Source of the DNA: JARLGU01 sp036504535
GTDB taxonomy: Bacteria; Armatimonadota; Armatimonadia; Armatimonadales; Capsulimonadaceae
NCBI GenBank assembly: GCA_036504535.1
Contig: DASXUY010000037.1
Coordinates: forward strand, 186,001 to 250,000
Length of the DNA: 64,000 nt
Direction of reading: 5' to 3'
The stretch's first letter is position 1; each line of letters begins with the position of its first letter. Shown here one piece after another: positions 8,200 through 16,305 of the stretch. The notes under the pieces were generated by a model. That model was not told the DNA's origin, ran no database searches, and saw only the letters and a program-made list of their open reading frames with translations. Both the position numbers and the translations under genes were made by a program.

Positions 8200-9336
8200 A
8201 TGGAAGTTCTCTCCCTCGAATTAGCCAATTTTCGGAACTATCAGACGTTGCGTCTAGAGCCCGGGCCAGGGCTCAATGTTTTCGTCGGTGAGAACGCGCA
8301 AGGCAAGAGCAACCTACTTGAGGCTTTGTATATCCTCGCTACGACAAAATCCACGCGCGCCGGTCGGGACACCGAACTGATCCGGCACGAAACTGGTCTG
8401 TGCCGGATCAAAGCTGAAGTCAAGCGCGAGTCCGATATCGACGTGCGCCTGGAGCTTGCAGTGTCCACCGTGGAGAAGAAGCAGGCGTTTGTCAATGGCT
8501 CCAAGCACACGAAGATGGCCGATGTGATCGGCAAAGTCAATGCGGTGCTGTTCGATTGGGGCGATCTGGAGATAGTCCGCGGCGAGCCCTCGGTGCGCCG
8601 TCGTTTCTTAGATCTGGAGATCAGCCAAACGAGCCCTCGGTATGTCCACGCTCTGGCCGCTTACCGTAAGAGCCTTGAACAGCGGAATCACCTGTTGAAA
8701 GACTTGCGGGATCGCCGCGCTGGCCATGGGGCTAACGAGACGCTGAAGATCTGGGACTTGCAGTTGGCATCGTTCGGCGCTCAGTTGATTGATGGTCGGC
8801 GAGCGTTCCTTGAGCGCCTGGCGGTGCTCGCATCGGATGCGCATCGTTCGCTGTCGAGCAGTCGGGACGAGCTCGTGATCGCCTACCAGCCGTCATTCGC
8901 CGTAGACGGGATTGGAACCGTGGACGCCATTCGGGAAGAATTCCTTGCTCAACTGCAGCGGGTGCAGTATGAGGAGCGGGCGCGTGGTACGACATTGATC
9001 GGTCCTCAGCGCGACGATATTCTCTTCCAGGTGAACAATGGCGACTGCCGGTATTTTGGTTCGCAAGGACAGCAGCGAACGGTAGCGCTTGGCCTGAAAT
9101 TCGCTGAGCGCCAGCTGATCGAAGAGCTTGTCGGTGAACCTCCTTTGCTTCTCCTTGATGATGTGCTTTCCGACCTCGACGACCTCAGACGCGGCCACCT
9201 TTTTGAATTCATCGGCAAGGCTGGCTCGCAAACTTTTCTATCGTGTACGAGTATTCGATCCTTCCCCCCAGATATTTTAGAGCAAGCTGCCGTATGGCGA
9301 GTCGTCAAAGGCGGCATTTCCCGCCAGCTAGTCTAG
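8200..9336 (+). CDS. recF: DNA replication/repair protein RecF
   Basis: 378 residues from ATG 8200 (MEVLSLELANFRNYQTLRLE). An SMC-like ATPase: Walker A GENAQGKSN with Lys36, and Walker B LLLLDDVLSDLDD near residues 310-325 followed by the D-loop. RecF loads RecA at gaps with RecO and RecR in recombinational repair. An upstream in-frame start at 7999 would add 67 residues not typical of RecF and would run through the AT-rich repeat region. In many bacteria recF follows dnaA-dnaN; here neither is next to it, so the classic cluster is split. Confidence 0.95.
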   Translation: MEVLSLELANFRNYQTLRLEPGPGLNVFVGENAQGKSNLLEALYILATTKSTRAGRDTELIRHETGLCRIKAEVKRESDIDVRLELAVSTVEKKQAFVNGSKHTKMADVIGKVNAVLFDWGDLEIVRGEPSVRRRFLDLEISQTSPRYVHALAAYRKSLEQRNHLLKDLRDRRAGHGANETLKIWDLQLASFGAQLIDGRRAFLERLAVLASDAHRSLSSSRDELVIAYQPSFAVDGIGTVDAIREEFLAQLQRVQYEERARGTTLIGPQRDDILFQVNNGDCRYFGSQGQQRTVALGLKFAERQLIEELVGEPPLLLLDDVLSDLDDLRRGHLFEFIGKAGSQTFLSCTSIRSFPPDILEQAAVWRVVKGGISRQLV

Positions 9337-9513
9337 CTTGACGGAGAATGGCACAGCTGGAGCGATAATCGTAAGTGGCCTTACCTCGCTTGCTTCGCCA
9401 ATATAATGCGGTTTGCCGTGTTTAACGTTTATCCTGTTGTTGTAGATAGATAAATATCTTGATAGATCGGTAATCTAGCGGATATTTTTTTCAAAATAGG
9501 CCAATATTGACGT

Positions 9514-9542
9514 TTGACAGGAATCATTTCCTATGTTACAAT
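9514..9542 (+). promoter_or_regulatory. Promoter of the cold-shock gene
   Basis: TTGACA, 17-nt spacer, TACAAT. It implies a leader of about 110 nt (about 9549-9657), typical of cold-shock genes whose mRNA leader responds to temperature. The rest of the gap 9337-9657 shows nothing else that I can support. Confidence 0.75.
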
Positions 9543-9657
9543 CAGAACGCTCGCTTCATGAAGCTCTAGAGCATCACAAGGCAGGGTAAAGCGCATGAGT
9601 GTTGTAAAAAAAGAAGCTCAGCGTTAATGAACGATCGGAGGTTATAAACGTAAGGCC

Positions 9658-9894
9658 ATGCTAAACGGCAAGGTAAAGTGGTTCAGCGACGCGAAAGGCT
9701 ACGGCTTTATCGAGGTCGAGGGACGCAAGGATGTATTCGTCCATTATTCCGCCATACAGACTGAAGGGTTTAAGACGCTCGCCGAAGGACAAGACGTCCT
9801 TTTCGAAATTGAAGAAGGCGTAAAGGGACCCCAGGCAGCGCGAGTCGCATTAGTCGGCGAAGCTGCAGTAGAATCATCTGATAATCCGCTGTAA
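9658..9894 (+). CDS. Cold-shock domain protein (CspA family)
   Basis: 78 residues forming a single OB-fold cold-shock domain. RNP1 is KGYGFIEV and RNP2 is DVFVHYSAI. It binds single-stranded RNA or DNA and acts as an RNA chaperone in the cytoplasm. The start is set by MLNGKVKWFSDAKGYGF, the canonical N-terminus. The ribosome-binding site is unusual: the strong GGAGG (9637-9641) lies 16 nt upstream of the ATG and overlaps a six-codon ORF (9627-9647, MNDRRL), while AAGG sits only 2 nt before the ATG. The long leader may regulate translation. A rho-independent terminator follows. Confidence 0.95.
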   Translation: MLNGKVKWFSDAKGYGFIEVEGRKDVFVHYSAIQTEGFKTLAEGQDVLFEIEEGVKGPQAARVALVGEAAVESSDNPL

Positions 9895-9920
9895 TTTTTC
9901 CAACATATATTTGGTAAGTC

Positions 9921-9955
9921 CGCCTCGGCGCCGTTATCGGTCCCGAGGCGTTTTA
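9921..9955 (+). terminator. Rho-independent terminator of the cold-shock gene
   Basis: CGCCTCGG / CCGAGGCG stem (9921-9928, 9943-9950) with a 14-nt loop, followed by TTTT. Confidence 0.85.
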
Positions 9956-10157
9956 CTGTCTGGCACCTGAGTGGCTATTGCCGCTGTCGGGTTTGACCTG
10001 CGCCGCGGTTTGCATCGCGGAATCGCACTTTGAAGCATGGACTGGACTTCCTGTCCAGCAAAACTTTGAGCGGTAACCTGCTACAATGTATCCTGCAAAT
10101 CACAGGCTAGAAGGACCTCCGAGCAGTTTTCGGCGCCGAATTGGTATCAAGGTAAGA

Positions 10158-10835
10158 ATGCCCACTCAAACACAACCACAGTCCGAACCACTGGATATCG
10201 CCGGGATCGATAAGAAGCTGCAGAAGCAGTTTATGTTCAACGGCTTTTTTATAGCGCTCGCCCTCATCGTTATTCCGATTGTGCTTATCCCATCGCAGAT
10301 GACGCTGGCCCACAAATTCCCCGCCCTATTTGGCTGGACGCAAACGGGACCAAAGGCCACCACCACACCGTTCAACATGTACCCGGCATCGCAGACGGAT
10401 TTGACCCACGTTTACACATCGCTGCCGAATATAGCGATGGACATCTTGAGCGCTGGTGTGATCATGTTCGTCTTCTGGACTGGCATCTCGCGCATCAATG
10501 CGGCTCTTATCGGTTACGCAAGGGATTTTGCGTCGCGTAGGCAGTGGAATGATGTCGTATCGGTTCTGACGTCGTTCAACCAGCAAGGCCAGCACTTCCT
10601 CGACCGCACTGGCGAGGCGCACTACCTCATCGCTCAGGCCCTGTCGCATACCGGCAAGCCGCAAGGAGCGCAGAAGGCGCGCGACTATGTCGTGAAGTAT
10701 CGACCGAAATCCGAGTGGGCGGAAAAGATCATTCAGCAAGGCGGTTCAAAAACGGGGACTCACCTGCATAAAACGACCGCCGAAGCGACGGAAGCTAAAC
10801 CGAAACCGATTAAGGGGAAGCGTCGCCGATTCTAG
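10158..10835 (+). CDS. Two-TM membrane protein with a TPR-like tail, unknown function
   Basis: 225 residues from ATG 10158 (MPTQTQPQSEPLDIAGIDKK), preceded by AAGG at 6 nt. There are two predicted TM helices (FMFNGFFIALALIVIPIVLI and MDILSAGVIMFVFWTGI) separated by a roughly 60-residue outside loop. A cytoplasmic region with helical-repeat character follows (YARDFASRRQWNDVVSVLTS, then HYLIAQALSHTGKPQGAQKA). The C-terminal tail is basic (KPKPIKGKRRRF). It is the first gene of a group of three plus-strand genes. I do not recognise the family; a membrane-tethered scaffold is only a guess. Confidence 0.65.
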   Translation: MPTQTQPQSEPLDIAGIDKKLQKQFMFNGFFIALALIVIPIVLIPSQMTLAHKFPALFGWTQTGPKATTTPFNMYPASQTDLTHVYTSLPNIAMDILSAGVIMFVFWTGISRINAALIGYARDFASRRQWNDVVSVLTSFNQQGQHFLDRTGEAHYLIAQALSHTGKPQGAQKARDYVVKYRPKSEWAEKIIQQGGSKTGTHLHKTTAEATEAKPKPIKGKRRRF

Positions 10836-10926
10836 GCCAGCTGGCCATTGGGCGATCTCAGGATATCACAGAGCCGCCATCGGCGGGACGAGAGTCCAGC
10901 TAAATGCTGGTTGAAAGGAGCTGAAA

Positions 10927-11232
10927 TTGGATTTTACAGAACGTTACACCACGCAAGCAGGCAAGGAATACACGATCAAGCTCAGCTACAACGAGAAGAT
11001 TGGTGAGCGCGACGGTTCCGAATTGTTCGTCCGATCACTCGAGGTGCTCGACCCAAGCAAGAAGCAGGTTCCGGTGCCAGTGAACGCAGTCATGTTCTCG
11101 ACTTATCAGCAGTTCACGTCGTTCGGCGCGTACTCGTCGATCAACTACCTTGGCGTTCGCGAAGCTGCGATTGAGGGGCTGCGAACAAAGATATTGACAC
11201 GGATCGAAGACCAGCTTGAGGGTCTCGGGTAA
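10927..11232 (+). CDS. Small conserved-looking cytoplasmic protein, unknown
   Basis: 101 residues starting at TTG 10927, chosen because AAAGGAG ends 6 nt upstream and no better start exists. The protein (starting MDFTERYTTQAGKEYTIKLS) has alternating beta-strand character and no signal peptide or TM segment. The next gene starts 2 bp after its stop, so the two are almost certainly co-transcribed. Family not recognised. Confidence 0.65.
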   Translation: MDFTERYTTQAGKEYTIKLSYNEKIGERDGSELFVRSLEVLDPSKKQVPVPVNAVMFSTYQQFTSFGAYSSINYLGVREAAIEGLRTKILTRIEDQLEGLG

Positions 11233-11234
11233 TT

Positions 11235-11576
11235 ATGACTGACGTTGTTGTAACCGACGGATCGAGCGAAGGCGAGCCAAGTCTATGGAATCAGACCGTG
11301 CAGCTGGGGACGCTGTTGCGGGATATATCGGATAACGATCCCGAGGGACGACCGACTGGGACCGCCGTGACGGCGTTCAGGCACTGGCTGGATGTCGCCC
11401 AGCACAAGAGCTCCGAGGCGCGGTATTTTATCGACATCGCTGAGAACTATGATATCGAAGGGCGTTCAAATCGGGACCTGTTCGATGTGTTCGAACTGCT
11501 GCACCCGTTCGTGGAGATCGAAGCGCCTGAGGACGTCTCCCCAGCGCGAATTTTCATCAACTTGCCTACGATGTAG
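11235..11576 (+). CDS. Small acidic protein of unknown function
   Basis: 113 residues, strongly acidic (EGEPSLWNQTV; FVEIEAPEDVSPARI), no TM or signal. The 2-bp spacing from the preceding gene shows tight coupling and suggests that the two products work together. Not recognised. Confidence 0.6.
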   Translation: MTDVVVTDGSSEGEPSLWNQTVQLGTLLRDISDNDPEGRPTGTAVTAFRHWLDVAQHKSSEARYFIDIAENYDIEGRSNRDLFDVFELLHPFVEIEAPEDVSPARIFINLPTM

Positions 11577-11637
11577 ATGGCAGTAAGTGACAAAGTGTCG
11601 AGGCCGCGCCAACCATCCGGAGGCCGAATCCGGCGGT

Positions 11638-11973
11638 TTAGCTGAGGACCTCGCGCTCGATATCGAGCAACGCTTCTTCGACACCTACTCGGTGGATGTA
11701 GACCGGAACGTAGCCATGATTGCGGTAGAACCGCCGGGCTAGATCGGCTTCGCTGCGGTCATTGTCAACAATATCGCCGTGGAAGATGGCGACGTACTGC
11801 CCGTTGTAACGCGTGAGCCGCGATTTCGGGATACTCGCGAAGGCGACCACTTCCTTCCAAAAGGGGGCGTCTTCTATGTCCTCGCGGATCGATGAGGGCA
11901 GGTCGCGGACGTGAATAACCGCACCACCATCACCAAAGGGATCTTGCAGGGACCAGGGGGGATTCGCTTTCAT
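11638..11973 (-). CDS. DUF5678-like small protein
   Basis: 111 residues from ATG 11973 (MKANPPWSLQDPFGDGGAVI). This start has GGAGGAGGAAG just upstream and lies 22 bp after the -10 of a strong promoter (11995-12023); a longer frame from 12153 would contain that promoter and is rejected. The core YNGQYVAIFHGDIVDNDRSE, followed by a helix and VPVYIHRVG, resembles the short DUF5678 fold, with weak support. Function unknown. Some relatives in other genomes sit beside toxins, but no toxin partner is visible here. Confidence 0.6.
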   Translation of the reverse strand: MKANPPWSLQDPFGDGGAVIHVRDLPSSIREDIEDAPFWKEVVAFASIPKSRLTRYNGQYVAIFHGDIVDNDRSEADLARRFYRNHGYVPVYIHRVGVEEALLDIEREVLS

Positions 11974-11994
11974 ACTCTTCCTCCTCCTGAACCC

Positions 11995-12023
11995 AGTATA
12001 ACAAACGCCCTGAATCCTGTCAA
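11995..12023 (-). promoter_or_regulatory. Strong promoter of the DUF5678-like gene
   Basis: Minus strand TTGACA (12023-12018), 17-nt spacer, TATACT (12000-11995). Immediately upstream lies a GATTC-cored inverted repeat (12037-12065). Confidence 0.8.
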
Positions 12024-12036
12024 CACCCATTTTTGC

Positions 12037-12065
12037 TCGATTCGACGATTTGTCGTATGAATCGA
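12037..12065. repeat. GATTC-cored inverted repeat
   Basis: TCGATTC (12037-12043) pairs with GAATCGA (12059-12065), with partial pairing inside. It shares the GATTC/GAATC core with the repeats before recF and at 12502-12517. Confidence 0.45.
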
Positions 12066-12164
12066 CCAAACGTTTAGCTACCCGGTCGCCTGCCGAACGC
12101 CCAATTTGCCCGTGAGCAGTAGCTCGTGTGTTGCTCCATAAAACAGCGTTCACACCTCTGGCAA

Positions 12165-12193
12165 CAAAAAAGCCCCTCCGTCAATGGAGAGGC
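12165..12193 (-). terminator. Rho-independent terminator of rpsU
   Basis: On the minus strand a GCCTCTCC / GGAGGGGC stem with two G-U pairs, followed by TTTTTT. Confidence 0.85.
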
Positions 12194-12211
12194 CTTCCCG
12201 TTTGAAGCGAT

Positions 12212-12409
12212 TTAATCGTTGGTTGTTGAACTCTTGAGCTGCATCTTGCGGCGCGCGGCCATGGCCTGCTTGCGCTTCCGATCGCTTGGCTTCTGATAAG
12301 CGTAGTGCTCGCGGGCTTCGCGAAGAACGCCGGTCAGCTGAACTTGTTTCTTAAATCGCTTGAGAGCTTGGTCGAGGCTCTCGTTATGCTTTACTAGGAC
12401 TTGAGTCAA
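12212..12409 (-). CDS. rpsU: 30S ribosomal protein S21
   Basis: 65 residues: MTQVLVKHNESLDQALKRFK, then REAREHYAYQKPSDRKRKQA. This matches S21 in length, in the basic C-terminal tail and in the conserved LDQALKRFKK segment. S21 binds the 30S platform and helps start-site selection. A TATACT -10 box is visible at 12467-12462 on the minus strand, although its -35 is poor. A rho-independent terminator follows the gene, so it is a single-gene unit. Confidence 0.95.
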   Translation of the reverse strand: MTQVLVKHNESLDQALKRFKKQVQLTGVLREAREHYAYQKPSDRKRKQAMAARRKMQLKSSTTND

Positions 12410-12501
12410 ACTATCCCCCTTCTACCCCACGCGTATGAATACCGTTGGTTGCAAGACGTACAGTATACCCCACGGCGAAGGCTCGTCGAACACGTGAATC
12501 G

Positions 12502-12517
12502 AGAATCGGGCGATTCT
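12502..12517. repeat. Small GAATCG palindrome
   Basis: AGAATCG-gg-CGATTCT, between rpsU and the restriction gene. It has the same core as the repeats at 7719-7809 and 12037-12065. Confidence 0.4.
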
Positions 12518-12552
12518 ATTGCGATAACGGATGGTTGAGTGATCGTATCGAG

Positions 12553-13479
12553 CTATGGTTTAGTCGATTCAATCCAACTTGTGAGGTCATCTATTCGATG
12601 GGACCAACATAGCGTGAGATTACGGTCCTGGGCATCGATGAGGTGGCGAAGACCGAAAACCCCGCTAAGGACGGCGACTGGCACTATTTGGGTCATACCG
12701 AAATCTTTGGTCCATGCTTCAGCTTTCGCTGCTGCATCGTTATTGAGGCGCTTTACCGAATTGAGTGTGGAGTTCGATACTTTGCACTCGATTGGCATTA
12801 TTCGTCCATCCCACAATCGTACGATTAGGTCGGCCTTGCGTGATCCTAGCTTGGCTTCCCCGCAAAACTCACCTGGATTAGGCGCATTGAGCATGGTTGT
12901 CACATTGCGGCGAGGAGCTTGCTTGTATCCGATAGCCAGCAGGGCATCGGCGGCTAGCTTTTCTTGCTTGTTCTTCCCATCGTTTCGCCTGCTTGTTGCC
13001 ACTTGTTGCGACGAAATCAGCGCAGCTGAGGCTACAATGGCCGACTCGCGTTCGACCGGAGTTGGAACGCGCTTTTCTGCCACCCACGGGAACCGTTTGC
13101 TATCCAATCCGAGGCTGATCACCTCAATCAGCTTCTTGACAAGCGCCTTGTCGCCACGCAGGGCCGCAGGTGACAGAGACGTCGCCATCGTAAGCGTCTT
13201 AAGGTCGTCGTGAGAAATCGGCGGGCCGGCTAGATATCGAAACACGATGAGCGATTCCGGGTTAACTAGAACTTTGAGAGCGTTTTGCTCTAGCATTCCC
13301 AGATCTTCAGTTGTATCTAGGACATTTTCGATACTTGATCGAACAATATCGAATGCCTTAAGATATGCCTCAAGAGGCTCCTGCATACGCTCAATCCGAA
13401 ACATCTCGATTGATATGTTACGGTCGTTTTCGAGCTCCAGTTCGGTCCAACGAATGGGAGGCTGCAAGGCTGAGCTCAT
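12553..13479 (-). CDS. Type II restriction endonuclease, XamI-like
   Basis: About 308 residues from ATG 13479, which overlaps the methyltransferase stop in a TAATG junction; ATG 13497, six codons upstream, is an alternative. The C-terminal part has a PD-(D/E)xK-like core, GSRKADLIVRLWDGRIMPIE followed by CKVSNS, with Asp and the Glu-Cys-Lys triad. The overall sequence resembles the XamI family, whose founding member cuts GTCGAC. The family call is from memory of the pattern, not a search. Coupling to an N6-adenine methyltransferase supports a restriction role. GTCGAC is not avoided in this window (for example at 1080 and 1254), so if the specificity is right these sites need methylation. Confidence 0.7.
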   Translation of the reverse strand: MSSALQPPIRWTELELENDRNISIEMFRIERMQEPLEAYLKAFDIVRSSIENVLDTTEDLGMLEQNALKVLVNPESLIVFRYLAGPPISHDDLKTLTMATSLSPAALRGDKALVKKLIEVISLGLDSKRFPWVAEKRVPTPVERESAIVASAALISSQQVATSRRNDGKNKQEKLAADALLAIGYKQAPRRNVTTMLNAPNPGEFCGEAKLGSRKADLIVRLWDGRIMPIECKVSNSTLNSVKRLNNDAAAKAEAWTKDFGMTQIVPVAVLSGVFGLRHLIDAQDRNLTLCWSHRIDDLTSWIESTKP

Positions 13480-15107
13480 TAGCTGACGCCTCGCCATTCG
13501 CCGGACTCGAGCATTTGTATGGAAGGCACCATTAGGCGCTCCATTTCGCGCGGCTCGAATTTTGTCAGTCCGCCAGCGTAGGTTCGCCCAGAGTGCGTGG
13601 ATACAGCTTCTGAAAGGTACTCAATCAATTCTGCGATGACTGGCATCGGCATAGCTTCCCGAGGATACAACCCATGGGCGACATTGATATTTCGAGCATT
13701 CCCAGCGTTCAAGACAAACGCAGGCGGACGGCGCGCCATGTAGGTGGCGAGTATTGGAGCTGGCGCTCTCAACCCGACAGACCACCAAGCTTTCCGATGT
13801 CGCGCGATGAATCCTGAATCTGCACCGAGCTTCTTTGCTATCGCAAGAAATGCTTCAACCCGTACGCGTTCATCTGGACCTAGTTCGTCGAGGTCGATAG
13901 GCAAATCAATGACGCATTTGAGAGTTGAAGCGTCAAGCGAAAGCCGCTCCGCTTCTATGAGTTCGCGTGCTCGTGTCACGGTGGGATAGAGCACGCTCGT
14001 CGGGAGGTTGCGGCTGTGTTCGCCCTGTATCCAGACATGGTTTGCGCCTGTTACTTGCCCACGGTGAACTCGCATCAGTTCGCCCAGCTCGACGAAGCCT
14101 TCGCGCTTAGGCACTTTGACGCGGGTGAGCGGCGTCCACCGTGTAGCGGCCTTCAACTCAGCTCGTGTTGCTTCATACTCCGTAGGCAGCGCCCCAAGGT
14201 CACCCAATGCGGCTACCCGTCGAAATCCGACGGTCGTGGGTGTTGCGCCGATCTCGAAAGCCGTTATCGCCGCAGTAGTCGCCGTTCCGGGAAACGGCTC
14301 TGCCGTGGGTTCGATAACTTGAATGTTGACGCCGCCCAGCTTGGCGAGTAGAAGCTCGCGAAGTAGGCGACCGTAATTGACATCGAGCCATTCTGCGGCC
14401 GTCACGAATATTCCCGCATCGCCAGGCTGTGCGGCCTCAAGGACAGCGAGGAAGAAGTGAATGTGCAGGCCAGCTAGCTTACTTGCCGCATGGCCATATT
14501 TTTTCGCGACGTCCACCAGCCAAGTTTTCCATTCGTCGGAGATCAGGTGGTGGCGAACATATGGTGGGTTACCAATGAAGAGAGTTGTACCGTCGATATG
14601 GGGCAGTTTGATGCTGCGAAAGTCTGCCGTGACAATCTCGCTTCGGTCACCAAACCCTGCCGTGCTTAAGTGCGCCCGCGACAAGGCAACTGCCACTGGG
14701 TCTAGCTCAACGCCAACGAGGTGAGCTTTTGGATAGCGACGCCCTGCTGCTACGAGAAAGCGACCCGATCCCGCGCCAGCATCCACTATGCGTGCTGGCG
14801 CCGGGTGGTGAGCCACACTCCAATCAAGCATCGCGTCGACGATAGCGCCGGGAGTATAAGTGGCACCAGCGGGGCGTCGTTCGTCAGGTGATAGAATCCG
14901 GCAGAATGTGTCGCCTAGAGGGTCGTTTCCAGCGTCAATCTCGGTGGCAAACTCCAAAATGGCATCTGCTACAGACCCGGATGTGGCGGCGAGTGATTGC
15001 AATGCGGCCTGGTCAAAGGGATGACCGGATTTCGCGGCTAAGCCAGCAGCGACCGAAAGAAGATCTGCGATTGACTCAACTTGGCTCAACTGGCTTGAAG
15101 TTTCCAT
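13479..15107 (-). CDS. N6-adenine DNA methyltransferase of the XamI-like R-M pair
   Basis: About 542 residues from ATG 15107 (METSSQLSQVESIADLLSVA). Motif I for SAM binding is VDAGAGSGRFL and the catalytic motif IV is NPPYVRHH, typical of gamma-class adenine methyltransferases. The C-terminal half is probably the target-recognition region. A start 23 codons upstream (15176) is possible. The promoter area carries ACTCAATT twice (15162 and 15175) and CAATTG twice (15152 and 15165), possible sites for a controller or self-repression. The endonuclease gene overlaps its 3' end, so the methyltransferase is made first, as expected for a safe R-M system. Confidence 0.85.
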   Translation of the reverse strand: METSSQLSQVESIADLLSVAAGLAAKSGHPFDQAALQSLAATSGSVADAILEFATEIDAGNDPLGDTFCRILSPDERRPAGATYTPGAIVDAMLDWSVAHHPAPARIVDAGAGSGRFLVAAGRRYPKAHLVGVELDPVAVALSRAHLSTAGFGDRSEIVTADFRSIKLPHIDGTTLFIGNPPYVRHHLISDEWKTWLVDVAKKYGHAASKLAGLHIHFFLAVLEAAQPGDAGIFVTAAEWLDVNYGRLLRELLLAKLGGVNIQVIEPTAEPFPGTATTAAITAFEIGATPTTVGFRRVAALGDLGALPTEYEATRAELKAATRWTPLTRVKVPKREGFVELGELMRVHRGQVTGANHVWIQGEHSRNLPTSVLYPTVTRARELIEAERLSLDASTLKCVIDLPIDLDELGPDERVRVEAFLAIAKKLGADSGFIARHRKAWWSVGLRAPAPILATYMARRPPAFVLNAGNARNINVAHGLYPREAMPMPVIAELIEYLSEAVSTHSGRTYAGGLTKFEPREMERLMVPSIQMLESGEWRGVS

Positions 15108-15236
15108 AGCGAAAAACTGTAGCTGCAATGCTCGCGGATTGATTGTGTTCACAATTGATAGACTCAATTGACACACTCAATTCCGGAAAGAATGTCGCCG
15201 TTATTTTACCATTACGTTGAAACGCACACTGCCAAA

Positions 15237-16223
15237 CTATTTTTTCGTAGCGCCTCCAGGCGCAACTGGCGGGGCTGCGGGAGTCGTGGCTGCGGGGCTG
15301 GCAGGCGCTGGCGTTGTCGGAGCAGCTACAGGCACAGGAGGAGCGTCGGGCAGCAGTGTGTTCGACACTGGCTTTGCGGGGACGAAGAGCTGGCCCGTCT
15401 TGTCGAACAGCGAGAGAGCGCCGATGCCATCATCGCCGACTACGAGTCCTGCGCGGGGCTTCGCATCAGAACCATTGACTATCACCTGGCCCCCGGCCTG
15501 GTCGTATCCGAGCACAACACGGTTGAGGCCATCGCCGCCGCGCGTGTTGATGAGACCAATGCCGCCTTCACCGGTCGCCATGACGACGTGGGCGCGATGG
15601 TCAAGGCCGTAAAGATAGAAGTTGCCGCCGCGCTTATCGGTACCGAGGCGGCTGAGGAGAGTTTCGTCGTCAACACCCACAGTGACCACGCCGCCGTTGT
15701 TATCGGACCCGATATTGACGCGCTGGCGAGCCTTGGCGTCGCGAATGTTGATGAGACCAGCGTTTACGCCGCCTGTCTGGCATGCAATGAGGGTGCGCAT
15801 TTGGCCATCGTTGCCGCAGACGCGAATCAGGCCGCCGTCGTTATCGGCACTCACCACGAAGCGTCGTGTGTCGGTTTTGCCGCTCACCACTACCTCGCCT
15901 TGATCGATAGCGCCTACAGCCGCGCGGATACGGTTTGCGCCAGCGGCATCGTTGATGCTGATGGCTCCGCCGTTTTCGTCACGCCCAAGGCTCAGGAGTG
16001 CACGCCCGGTGTCATCGACGATATTGAGCGACGTGCAGTTGAGGACCGACGACGATACCGCGCTGCTAACCCGCCCAGCGCCGACGATGGCCAGCGCCGC
16101 CACAGCGGCAAATCCCATTGCCAAACGCTGCTTGATCGCCGAGCGCTGCCGTTTCGCCTCTACCGAGTCCAAGCGAGCTGTAAGCTCCGCGACCTGCGTT
16201 CGCAATTCATCGATTTCGTTCAT
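15237..16223 (-). CDS. Anchored protein with coiled coil and Gly-rich beta repeats
   Basis: 328 residues from ATG 16223 (MNEIDELRTQVAELTARLDS), preceded by GGGGGAGA. Order: an N-terminal coiled coil (residues 1-30), one TM anchor (AMGFAAVAALAIVGAG), then about seven repeats of roughly 28-35 residues of the type (L/V)(S/N)-(I/V)GxDxxGGxIxVxxxxG (for example RVNIGSDNNGGVVTVGVDDE). It ends in a Pro/Ala-rich tail (PVPVAAPTTPAPASPAATTP). The repeats suggest a stacked beta fold outside the membrane. Unknown family; a surface or envelope role is inferred. Confidence 0.65.
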   Translation of the reverse strand: MNEIDELRTQVAELTARLDSVEAKRQRSAIKQRLAMGFAAVAALAIVGAGRVSSAVSSSVLNCTSLNIVDDTGRALLSLGRDENGGAISINDAAGANRIRAAVGAIDQGEVVVSGKTDTRRFVVSADNDGGLIRVCGNDGQMRTLIACQTGGVNAGLINIRDAKARQRVNIGSDNNGGVVTVGVDDETLLSRLGTDKRGGNFYLYGLDHRAHVVMATGEGGIGLINTRGGDGLNRVVLGYDQAGGQVIVNGSDAKPRAGLVVGDDGIGALSLFDKTGQLFVPAKPVSNTLLPDAPPVPVAAPTTPAPASPAATTPAAPPVAPGGATKK

Positions 16224-16305
16224 CGCATTCTCCCCCTCGAAATGGACCAATGAGGCAAGTATACTCCATGTCGAGACTGGGACAATTATCGCGGCTTATT
16301 GCCCT

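Noticed and set aside
15168..16253. 361-codon plus-strand frame
   Set aside because: Antisense shadow of the Gly-rich repeat protein, whose frame has a ribosome-binding site, TM anchor and repeats.
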